From: CAVXDY01 sp963760715
Lineage (GTDB): Bacteria; Actinomycetota; Thermoleophilia; Miltoncostaeales; Miltoncostaeaceae
Assembly (NCBI GenBank): GCA_963760715.1
Contig: CAVXDY010000001.1
Coordinates: 33,330 to 97,329 of the forward strand
Direction: 5' to 3'
DNA: 64,000 bases
Below are positions 51,997 through 59,180 of the stretch, piece by piece (the stretch's first letter is position 1; every line of letters begins with the position of its first letter). The notes beneath the pieces are model-generated. The model did not search any database. It worked only from the letters and a program-made list of their open reading frames with translations, and was not told where the DNA came from. The translations under genes and the position numbers were made by a program.

Positions 51997-53030
51997 ATGG
52001 CCGACGTCCGGCGCGTGCTCCTGGGGTTGTGGCTCGAGATCCGCGTCATCCCCGTGCTCCTGTGGTCGTTCACGGCGATCACGCTGGGCACGGCGCTCGC
52101 CTGGCACGACGGGGACGGCATCTCGGTGCCCGGCTACCTCACCGCCGTGGGCATCGGGGTGCTCCTGCAGGGCCTCGTCGCCCACTGCGTGAACGAGGTC
52201 TTCGACTGGCGCTCGGGCACCGACCGCGACCCCGCGCCGCGCGTCATCAGCGGCGGCAGCAAGGTCATCGCGTCCGGCCTCCTCAGCCCGCGTGCGCTGG
52301 CCTGGATCGGTGTCGGCGCGGCGCTGATCGCCGCCGTCGCGGGGCTTCTCGCGGCGGCCGAGTGGGGCTGGGTGCTGGCGCTGTACGGCCTGGTGGGGCT
52401 CGCGGGCGCGATCCTCTACACGCTTCCCCCGGTGCGGGCCGCCTACCGGCCGTTCAGCGGCGAGGCGGTGGCGTTCGTGTGCGTCTGGTGCTGCACGACC
52501 GGCGCCTACGTGCTCCAGCGCGGCGAGCTGTCGGGGGCGGCGGCGCTGGCCGGCATCGCCTACGCGGCCTCGTGCGTGGCGATGCTGATGATGCACCACT
52601 ACCTCGACCGGCTCCCCGACAGCCGGGCGCTCCCCCCCAAGACCACCACCATCGTGCGGCTGGGGCGCGCCGGGAGGCGCTACGCGGTGCTGTGGGCGTC
52701 CATCGCGCTGGCCGGCGCGATCCTGCTCACGGCGCTGGTGGACGGGCGGTTCGCGATCGCCGCGGTGTGCTTCGCCCTCGCGCTGGCGCTCCACGCGAGC
52801 GTGGATCCCGACGACCCGGCGGCCGTCACGCGCGCGGAGCTCGGACGTCATCCTGCTCGGCCTCGCCGCGGGTCTCGGCACGGCCGCCGCGCTCGCCCCG
52901 CCCCTGTCGTTCGCCCTGCTCGCGGCCGCCATCCTGGTGCCCGCCGAGATCGCGATCTCGGGCGCCGCCCACCGCGAGCTGATGGCCACCCGCGCCGGCC
53001 CCGCCCCGATGGGCGGCGCCGAGCCCTGAC
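51997..53030 (+). pseudogene. UbiA-family prenyltransferase, frameshifted near its C-terminus
   Basis: An integral membrane prenyltransferase. The first Asp-rich motif is NEVFDWRSGTDRD near residue 68, and the second region is YLDRLPDSRALPPKTTTIVR near 205, with about eight helices. One extra G at 52843-52844 shifts the frame after residue 282; the homologous tail (VILLGLAAGLGTAAALAP and a final helix) continues in the next frame to 53030. Such enzymes attach polyprenyl chains to menaquinone or haem precursors. Without correction the read-through frame has no family-like tail and extends to 53163. Confidence 0.78.
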
Positions 53031-53111
53031 CGGCGCCGCGACGCGGGTCGCATCCCCGCACAGAGCGGCCTTCCGGGCTGGGCCAGAGGGGTCCGGGGGA
53101 CCCACCTCGGC

Positions 53112-53117
53112 TATCAT
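53112..53117 (+). promoter_or_regulatory. -10 element TATCAT for pafBC
   Basis: TATCAT 36 nt before the pafBC ATG gives a leader of about 30 nt that contains GAGGAG, a conventional leadered arrangement in contrast to the leaderless genes. Confidence 0.45.
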
Positions 53118-53153
53118 CCGGCCGGACGATCGGCCGTTTCTCGAGGAGCGATC

Positions 53154-55292
53154 ATGGCCATGAGGGACGACGACAAGCTGGTCCGCCAGCTCTCGCTGGT
53201 GGCCTTCCTGATGTCGCAGCAGCGCCCCGTCACGGCCGATGAGATCCACGAGGCCGTCGAGGGCTACGGCGGCATGACCGAGCAGGCGTTCCTGCGCCGG
53301 TTCTACGCCGACCGCGCCGAGATCGAGGCCATGGGGCTGCGGCTGGCGGTGGAGCGCCCGGGCGACGACCCGTTCCAGGGCGACCTCTACGCGCTGCCGC
53401 CCGAGAACTACTACCTCCCCGAGCTCGACTTCGACCAGGCCGAGCTGTCGGCGCTGCAGACCTGCCTCTACCTGCTGGAGGGGCAGTTCGCCTACGCGGA
53501 GCCGCTGCGCCTGGCGCTTCAGCACCTCACCCTCGGGCGGCCGAGCCCGCTCGACGACCACGCCGCGCGCACGGTCTCGGTCAACCTGCTCGGCGGCGAC
53601 TACTCGCCGGAGGTCGCGTCCCACCTCAGCAAGATCGAGTCGGCCATCAGCCGCCGCAAGACGATCCGCTTCACCTACTACTCGATCGGCCGGGACGAGC
53701 GCTCCGAGCGCGAGGTGGACCCGTACAGCCTGATCTACTCGGGCGGCAACTGGTACATGGTCGGCTACGCGCACGAGCGGTCGGACACCCGCATCTTCCG
53801 GCTGTCGCGCATCGAGGGCCGCATCACCTTCCGCACGCGGGCCGAGCACGACTTCCCCGCGCCGCACGACTTCGACCTCTCGCGCTACCGCGACCGCGCG
53901 CCCTGGCAGCTCGAGGAATCCCCGCACACCGCCACCGTCTCGCTCACCCCCACCATCGCCTGGTGGGTCGAGCAGATGTTCGGCGACTACGGCGAGACCT
54001 CCATCGGCGCCGACGGCTCCGGCATCTACACCACCACCTACGGCAACCGCGACCAGCTCGTGGCCTGGATCCTGGGCCTCGGCGCCGAGGCGCGGGTGGA
54101 GGAGCCCGCCGACCTGAGCGACGCCGTCGTGGCCGCCCTCGAGGTGGTCGCCGAGCGCCACCAGGTCGACGGAGGGCGCTCCACGCCGTCCGCCGCGCCG
54201 GCCGCGGTCCCGGATCCCGTCGACGCCGCCGCGCAGGCCGCCGCCGGCCCGCAGGCGCCCGAGCGCGTCGTGCCGGCCGAGCGCTTCGCCCGCCTCCTCG
54301 CCCTGATGACCCGGCTCCTGGCCGCCTGTGGCGAGTCGGCCGAGGCCCAGATCCCGATCGCCGAGCTCCGCGCCTCGCTCAACCTGGACAAGAAGGTCCT
54401 CGAGGACGACATCGGGCTCCTCAACCTCATCAACTTCGGCGGCGGCTGCTACGCGCTCTACGCGCAGGTGGACGGCGACACCGTGGTCGTGCAGAAGGAG
54501 ACCTACGGCGACAGCTTCGCCCGCCCGGCCCGGCTCTCCCCCCTCGAGGCCAAGGCGCTCCTCTGGGCACTGGAGTTCATCGGGGACCGCCTCCCGATCG
54601 AGGCCGGCGGCTCGCTCAGCTCGGTGCGCCAGAAGCTCGAGGCCGTGATGGACCAGGACGCGCTTCCCACCGTCGAGCTCGGCCGCACCCAGGTCGCCAA
54701 CTCCGGCGTGGCCGCGGTGATGGGCCACGCGATCCGCGAGGACCTGCTGCTCGAGATCGAGTACTGGACCGAGTCGCGGGGCGCCATCACCCGCCGCACC
54801 ATCGAGCCGCACCTGCTCGTCAACGCGCGGGACGCCTGGTACGTGGTCGCCCACTGCCGGCGCGCCGGCGGACAGCGCACCTTCCGGCTCGACCGCATCC
54901 GCAGCGCCCTGCTGCTCGAGGAGCACTTCGAGCGGCGCCCGGAGATCACCAACACGGGGCCCTACATGCCCTGGGGCGCCCGTCCCGACCCCGCCGGCAC
55001 CGTGGCCCAGAGCGCCTCGGTGTGGTGCAGCCCGTCGCAGGCCCGGTGGATGCTCGAGAAGCACGCCTCCCGGGAGCGCTTCGCCGACGGCTCGGTGCTG
55101 GTGGAGATCCCCTACGCCAGCGAGGACTGGCTGGTGAAGGAGCTCCTCAAGTATCAGGGCGAGGCGGTCCTCTTCGAGCCGGTCGCCCTGCGCCGCACCG
55201 TCACCGACCTCGCCGAGCAGGTCCTCGGGCGCTACAGCGCCGACGCGGACCGCCCGAGCGGCGGCCGGCGCCGGCGCGCGCCGACGCGCTAG
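53154..55292 (+). CDS. pafBC: PafB-PafC fused WYL-domain transcriptional regulator
   Basis: A 712-residue protein of two like halves. Each has an N-terminal helical DNA-binding part (LVRQLSLVAFLMSQQRPVTA; ERFARLLALMTRLLAACGES), then a WYL domain (IRFTYYSIGRDERSEREVDP with GNWYMVGY; LEIEYWTESRGAITRRTIEP with DAWYVVAH) and a WCX extension. PafBC drives the RecA/LexA-independent DNA-damage response in actinobacteria, activating when its WYL domains bind single-stranded nucleic acid. Separate in mycobacteria, the two are one polypeptide here. ATG with GAGGAG 6 nt upstream. Confidence 0.88.
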   Translation: MAMRDDDKLVRQLSLVAFLMSQQRPVTADEIHEAVEGYGGMTEQAFLRRFYADRAEIEAMGLRLAVERPGDDPFQGDLYALPPENYYLPELDFDQAELSALQTCLYLLEGQFAYAEPLRLALQHLTLGRPSPLDDHAARTVSVNLLGGDYSPEVASHLSKIESAISRRKTIRFTYYSIGRDERSEREVDPYSLIYSGGNWYMVGYAHERSDTRIFRLSRIEGRITFRTRAEHDFPAPHDFDLSRYRDRAPWQLEESPHTATVSLTPTIAWWVEQMFGDYGETSIGADGSGIYTTTYGNRDQLVAWILGLGAEARVEEPADLSDAVVAALEVVAERHQVDGGRSTPSAAPAAVPDPVDAAAQAAAGPQAPERVVPAERFARLLALMTRLLAACGESAEAQIPIAELRASLNLDKKVLEDDIGLLNLINFGGGCYALYAQVDGDTVVVQKETYGDSFARPARLSPLEAKALLWALEFIGDRLPIEAGGSLSSVRQKLEAVMDQDALPTVELGRTQVANSGVAAVMGHAIREDLLLEIEYWTESRGAITRRTIEPHLLVNARDAWYVVAHCRRAGGQRTFRLDRIRSALLLEEHFERRPEITNTGPYMPWGARPDPAGTVAQSASVWCSPSQARWMLEKHASRERFADGSVLVEIPYASEDWLVKELLKYQGEAVLFEPVALRRTVTDLAEQVLGRYSADADRPSGGRRRRAPTR

Positions 55293-55332
55293 CCGTCCTG
55301 CCCGGAGACGTTGTCAACGGCTGAGAGGCCAT

Positions 55333-55385
55333 CCGGGCCCTCCGGTGCCGTGGGTCTGCGACGACTCACCGCGACGGAGGCCCGG
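55333..55385. terminator. long two-part hairpin between convergent genes
   Basis: Outer arms CCGGGCCCTCCG (55333-55344) and CGGAGGCCCGG (55375-55385) pair with one bulged base; inside them GTGGGTC and GACTCAC make a second 7-bp stem with a TGCGAC loop. It lies between the pafBC stop and the stop of the convergent gene, so it is probably a bidirectional terminator. Confidence 0.5.
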
Positions 55386-55398
55386 GACCGATGAGCGT

Positions 55399-55770
55399 CT
55401 ACCAGAGCGCCTGGACGACCGTTCCGTTGTGCAGCGTCGCCACCTTGGCCTTGGCGCTCGACTCCACCACCGCGCCGAGGTCCGGCCAGTTGTCCATCGC
55501 GTCCTGCCAGTGCCTGGCGACGCCGGCCGGCGACTCGTAGTACTCGTCGAGCACGAAGATCGTCTTGCCGGTCGGGTCGGAGTTCGGGTCCAGCGGGTTC
55601 GAGAGCTCCGGGCCCTTGGAGATGGTGTACGACAGGAGTGCCGCATCGCCCTCGCGGGGGTGCCCCTTCATCCACTCGCCGTGGCTCGCGAAGATGCGGT
55701 CCCACTCGGCGACGTCATCGGCGCCCACCGTCCACATGATGAGGATGTGCGTCTTTCCCATGTTGGACAC
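55399..55770 (-). CDS. hypothetical protein, possible dimeric alpha/beta barrel
   Basis: A 123-residue soluble protein. THILIMWTVGADDVAEWDRI, LLSYTISKGPELSNPLDPNS, IFVLDEYYESPAGVARHWQD and a C-terminal VATLHNGTVVQALW suggest a YCII/ABM-like ferredoxin fold, but I do not recognise the family. GTG start at 55770 with AAAGGA 7 nt upstream. It is the first gene of the accessory block. Confidence 0.6.
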   Translation of the reverse strand: MSNMGKTHILIMWTVGADDVAEWDRIFASHGEWMKGHPREGDAALLSYTISKGPELSNPLDPNSDPTGKTIFVLDEYYESPAGVARHWQDAMDNWPDLGAVVESSAKAKVATLHNGTVVQALW

Positions 55771-56030
55771 GCTGATGTCCTTTCACCATTCGGTTTGCCG
55801 ATCCGGAACAGCGGCCCGTGCGGGGCGGAAGCCCGCCGCCGGGGGGCGCGGTGCTCGGGGCCAGCGTGGCACGGGGCCCTGGTCGGTGTCATCCGCATTT
55901 CTCCGCGCCGCCCCTCGCCGCGGATCGCGCGTGTCCTTCTCGCGCTGCGCGAACGCCAGCGGCGGGTCGTACCGCGGCCCGGCCTTGGGGAGGTCGGCGG
56001 GCGCCAGGTCGGCTTCTCGGGCCGCTCCCA
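55771..56030. other. stretch without a recognisable gene
   Basis: About 260 bp between the gene at 55399-55770 and the left dprA-fragment repeat. Open frames exist on both strands but none has a plausible start, ribosome site or known motif. It is probably remnant DNA. Confidence 0.45.
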
Positions 56031-56133
56031 CCGTCGGCGTCTCCTCCCGCCACGGCGCGCGCGGAACCTCGAAGACCACGTCTGCCGCCTCCTCGAGCAG
56101 GCCCGCGCCGGCGCGCAGGAGCCCGTTGCACCC
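56031..56133. repeat. 103-bp direct repeat, left copy: internal fragment of dprA
   Basis: This segment matches 61813-61915 in the same orientation with two mismatches (56034 and 56104). The right copy encodes residues about 272-305 of intact DprA (minus strand CNGLLRAGAGLLEEAADVVF and on), while the left copy has no dprA sequence on either side. Its right edge coincides with the stop codon of the broken cytochrome c gene. Confidence 0.9.
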
Positions 56134-56577
56134 TACTTCCCGGCGCTGACGAGCTCGGCGACGGCCTGGATCTGGTCGGCCGTGAGCATGCCCCCGAAGG
56201 GCAGCATCACGCCCGGTCCATCTGTCACGGCGCTGACGACCGTCGTCCTGGACGGCCTCAGGTCGTCGAGGTCTGGACCACCGTGCCCTCTGCGTTTTCG
56301 GCTGCCAGGGTGTGGCAGCTGGAGCAACCGGCCTCGAGGAAGACGGCCCTTCCGCCGGTCGCCTTCACAAGCGGTGGGACACCCGCGCTCCGAAGCGCCG
56401 CGAGAGAGACCTGAAAGCCGTACGTTCCGGAGAAGTAGCTCGACAGGAACTGACTCTCCAAGCCGGAGTAGTCCTCCCCCTTCTCCGCGACGTCTGCCGG
56501 CGACCGCGGCACGCATCGCGCCACCACCACGCCCGGGCCGGCCGCGGCGGGTGCCCTGCGGGCATAGCATGGCCACA
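56133..56577 (-). pseudogene. c-type cytochrome, frameshifted
   Basis: Two frames join into one small cytochrome c: FLEAGCSSCHTLAAENAEGT (CXXCH haem site) in one, then GPDLDDLRPSRTTVVSAVTD and VMLPFGGMLTADQIQAVAEL (axial Met region) in the other, ending VSAGK. One base is missing near 56278. The part before the haem motif (about 70 residues) is not recognisable and a signal peptide is not clear. It would have carried electrons outside the membrane. Upstream end is uncertain. Confidence 0.7.
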
Positions 56578-56603
56578 ACGTGTCGTACACCAGGGGGCTG
56601 ATC

Positions 56604-57128
56604 ATGGCGACCCAGGACGACGAGCTCGGACGCTTCCTGCTCGACCTGTTACCCACCGAGGCGCAGGAGGGGCTCCGCCGGCTCACCGAGCTGCGCTATC
56701 CGATCCCGGACCACCGGTCGCTGGCCGAGCAACTCGGGGGCGATGCCGAATCGGACCGCCGGGCGACAGCGGCCCTGCTCTCGGCCTTCCGGCCCGAGGA
56801 CTTCGGGCTTGACACGCTCCAGAGCGCTCTTGAGAAGTACCGGCAGCGCGCGCCCTGGCTCCTCGGGGCGGCCCTGCCTCTCGATGGGCCGGGCCGGCGC
56901 ACGCTCGAGCACGCCGTCGCGACCGGGGGCCTCAGCTTCACCGAGTCGTCGGTCATCGCGCGCGGCCGGGGCGGCGCCGGGGTGAGCGCCGACTGCAACT
57001 GCGACGCGGCCGGCGGCGGGTGCACGATCATCATCACCGACGGGTTCCTGTACTGCGGGACCGGAACCTGCAAGGGCAACTGCGGCCTGGTGGTCGAGAT
57101 CCCCACCAAGTTCTTCGAGAGCTTCTAG
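56604..57128 (+). CDS. hypothetical protein with Cys-rich C-terminal tail
   Basis: A 174-residue protein. Residues 1-115 are soluble and helical (ELGRFLLDLLPTEAQEGLRR, YPIPDHRSLAEQLGGDAESD). After SSVIARGRGGAGVSA comes a 45-residue tail with seven cysteines: DCNCDAAGGGC, FLYCGTGTCKGNCG, ending LVVEIPTKFFESF. No signal peptide or helix is present. The leader-plus-Cys-tail layout recalls modified-peptide precursors, but no modifying enzyme or peptidase-transporter is nearby; metal binding is an alternative. ATG 56604 has GGGGG 6 nt upstream. Confidence 0.6.
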   Translation: MATQDDELGRFLLDLLPTEAQEGLRRLTELRYPIPDHRSLAEQLGGDAESDRRATAALLSAFRPEDFGLDTLQSALEKYRQRAPWLLGAALPLDGPGRRTLEHAVATGGLSFTESSVIARGRGGAGVSADCNCDAAGGGCTIIITDGFLYCGTGTCKGNCGLVVEIPTKFFESF

Positions 57129-57495
57129 CCTCGTTCCCCCCGGGGCGCCGCGCGCGGCGCTGCTCCGCCTCCGAAGGGCAACCAAGGCGCGGCGCCGAAG
57201 CCGCCGAAGTAGGGCGACCGGCTCCCCGCCCGCTTCTCGGCGCGCGACGGCGAGACGCCGCCCGTTCAAGAACGCGGCGATCGATGGTCTCGGCGCTCGC
57301 GCGGCGGGGGCCGGTCCCTTTCAGTATCGGCAGGTTGCGCCGCGGCCCTGACTCGCAGCCGCCTCACCCCGGGGCCGGTCGCACCTCGAGCCCCAGGCGG
57401 GCGGGGCTGGGACTCGACCCGGCCCGGCGCGAGTCGTTTGAACGCCGCGCCTTGCGAGGGTATGGCGACCACGGGCCGGGAGGGCACCCCGGTTC
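57129..57495. other. intergenic stretch without recognisable gene
   Basis: Between convergent genes at 57128 and 57496. Open frames present are chance products of high G+C. A short motif GGGACTCGACCC (57409-57420) recalls a tRNA T-arm but no cloverleaf can be built around it. Confidence 0.5.
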
Positions 57496-58107
57496 TCAGA
57501 CCAGCCCGAGCTTCACCATCTGGTCGATGAACACCCGGGTGGCGATCTCCTGCGCCGCCTTCTCGGTCGCGGCCTTGACCGTGAGGGTCACGCCGATCAC
57601 GCGCCGGCGCACGAGGGTCCCCACGGCCGGCTCCAGCGACTCGGGGCACCCGTCCAGGGCGCCCAACAGGTTGGCCAGGTGCTCGGGGTCGTCCCAGCCC
57701 ACGGCCGCCTCGACCGTGACGGTGTGGGCGATCCCGTGGGCCAGCACCTCGAGCGCCTTCAACTCGGCGGCCTCGATGCCCGCGCTCCGCGGTGGGGGGG
57801 TGAACGGGCCGTGCTGGAGCGCCAGGGCGATGGCGATGCCCTCGGCCGACAGCGCGCGATTGGCCTGGTGGGGGAACACGTTGATCCCCTCGGCCCGGCC
57901 CCTCATGTAGGCCTCGGCGATCTGGCGGGTGAGCAGCCTGGCCTTCGCGGGCCCGAGATCGAGCTCCTGCAAGCTGCGCTCGAAGATCGGCCGCAGCGCA
58001 TCGGCCGCACCTCGCTCGAGGTCGCCGGTGCTCCTCACCATCGGGCCCGGCTCGAGCGGACGGACGCGATCGCACGCACCGCTGGTCCTGGCAGCATTCT
58101 TCCCCAC
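57496..58107 (-). CDS. hypothetical protein
   Basis: A 203-residue soluble protein. DALRPIFERSLQELDLGPAK, LLTRQIAEAYMRGRAEGINV and FPHQANRALSAEGIAIALAL are helical; a later part is IAHTVTVEAAVGWDDPEHLA and GVTLTVKAATEKAAQEIATR. No domain recognised. Start is GTG 58107 (purine run directly upstream) or ATG 58038. It lies in the accessory block between convergent and divergent neighbours. Confidence 0.6.
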   Translation of the reverse strand: MGKNAARTSGACDRVRPLEPGPMVRSTGDLERGAADALRPIFERSLQELDLGPAKARLLTRQIAEAYMRGRAEGINVFPHQANRALSAEGIAIALALQHGPFTPPPRSAGIEAAELKALEVLAHGIAHTVTVEAAVGWDDPEHLANLLGALDGCPESLEPAVGTLVRRRVIGVTLTVKAATEKAAQEIATRVFIDQMVKLGLV

Positions 58108-58179
58108 CCCTTCTTCTGATCGCCCCTGGCATGGGGCGACTCGGCTGGCGACGCTATCGGTTCCGTCCTGTTCTGCAAT

Positions 58180-58201
58180 CCCCCCCGGTTGGGGGGTCTT
58201 T
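58180..58201 (+). terminator. C7-GGTT-G6 hairpin with TCTTT tail
   Basis: CCCCCC GGTT GGGGGG followed by TCTTT has the form of a Rho-independent terminator on the plus strand, yet no plus-strand gene ends just before it. Flanking GCAA and TTGC could extend the stem. Confidence 0.5.
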
Positions 58202-58381
58202 GCCCCACGCCCGGAGGTGAGCCCCGCCGGGTGAGCGGCTCACGCGGCTGAGCGATCAAGCCCGCCCCCTCCAGGCCGATACCCAGGGCAGCCCCGCCCC
58301 GTGATCGGCGGCGAGCGGACCATCATGCGCCGACCTGAGCGCCTTCTGCTCGTGTCCGCGCGACGAAAAGGAACCCTTCCC

Positions 58382-59041
58382 GTGCTTCGACGACCCTCCC
58401 CCTCGAGCGTGATTGCCACGGTCGCTCTGGTCTTTGCCGTCGGCGGCACCGCCCTGGCCGGTGCACAGACGCTTCTGACCGGCGCGGACGTGCAGAACGG
58501 ATCACTGACGGGGCAAGACATCCGCGACGGATCGTTACGCGCCGCCGACTTCAACCCGGCGGATCTCCCGTTGCTGAAGCCGGCCCGTCGTGCGCGGGTG
58601 ACCAGGGCGCCAGTCCGGGGCCACCGGGGCCACCGGGGCCCAAAGGGCGACAGTGGCGCACAGGGCGCCGCGGGTCCCACCGGGGCACCGGCGGCGCTTC
58701 CCTCGGTCTCGGCCACCGGGCCCGACGCGGCAGGCTACGTCGATGGCTCGCCGCTTGTGAGCGTCTCACTGCCCACAGCGGGGACATGGCTCCTGCTCGC
58801 CCGATTCGACGCCAGCAACACCGGCGCCAGTAGCGACTACCTGAACTGCGCATTCCAGGTCGGCGCCGTCCAAGCAGGTGCCTCGGGTGCCCAAGTCGAC
58901 CCTGGGGCAACGAGTAAGGCAACCCCGGTCACCGTGGGCACGATCGACGACCCCCAGTCGGCCGCGCTTCAGTGTGGGGGAAGCGGCGTCACCACGTTCG
59001 ACATCGCGAACATCAGCATGACCGCGGTGAAGCTCGCCTAG
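58382..59041 (+). CDS. secreted protein with short collagen-like segment
   Basis: A 219-residue exported protein. Signal peptide SVIATVALVFAVGGTALAGA (residues 9-28), then the actinobacterial repeat motif TGADVQNGSLTGQDIRDGSL, a collagen-like Gly-X-Y run (GHRGHRGPKGDSGAQGAAG) and a C-terminal beta-rich domain with two cysteines. Within 58579-58645 the +2 frame reads GDQGASPGPPGPPGPKG, more collagen-like than the frame used, so two compensating indels may be present. GTG start with AAAGGA 10 nt upstream; ATG 58325 is an alternative without a good site. Confidence 0.7.
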   Translation: MLRRPSPSSVIATVALVFAVGGTALAGAQTLLTGADVQNGSLTGQDIRDGSLRAADFNPADLPLLKPARRARVTRAPVRGHRGHRGPKGDSGAQGAAGPTGAPAALPSVSATGPDAAGYVDGSPLVSVSLPTAGTWLLLARFDASNTGASSDYLNCAFQVGAVQAGASGAQVDPGATSKATPVTVGTIDDPQSAALQCGGSGVTTFDIANISMTAVKLA

Positions 59042-59064
59042 GAAGGCGGAATGGCCCCGCGACC

Positions 59065-59091
59065 GAGCGCGACGTCGCCCCCGTCGCGCTC
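59065..59091. terminator. hairpin between convergent genes
   Basis: GAGCGCGACG and CGTCGCGCTC form a perfect 10-bp stem with a 7-base loop, placed 24 bp after the collagen-like gene's stop and 90 bp before the end of the von Willebrand gene. Likely bidirectional terminator. Confidence 0.55.
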
Positions 59092-59180
59092 GCGCTGGGG
59101 CTCCGGAGACGCCATCTCAGGGGCATCGATGATCTGATGCCGAGGCCGCGGGCGTCGCCACCTCGACCAGGCCGAGGGGA

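Noticed and set aside
52835..52860. Programmed ribosomal frameshift in the UbiA gene
   Set aside because: There is no slippery heptamer or stop codon arrangement at the junction; an indel is simpler.
56735..56770. LAEQLGG as a double-glycine leader cleavage site in the Cys-tailed protein
   Set aside because: It lies near residue 49 with over 120 residues following, too far from the Cys tail to be a standard bacteriocin cleavage site.
57395..57470. Possible tRNA remnant around GGGACTCGACCC
   Set aside because: Stem pairings of a T-arm fail at two of five positions and no anticodon or acceptor arm can be placed.
57266..58132. 288-codon minus-strand frame overlapping the gene at 57496-58107
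   Set aside because: Arg/Gly/Ala-rich shadow of the better frame, lacking any hydrophobic pattern.
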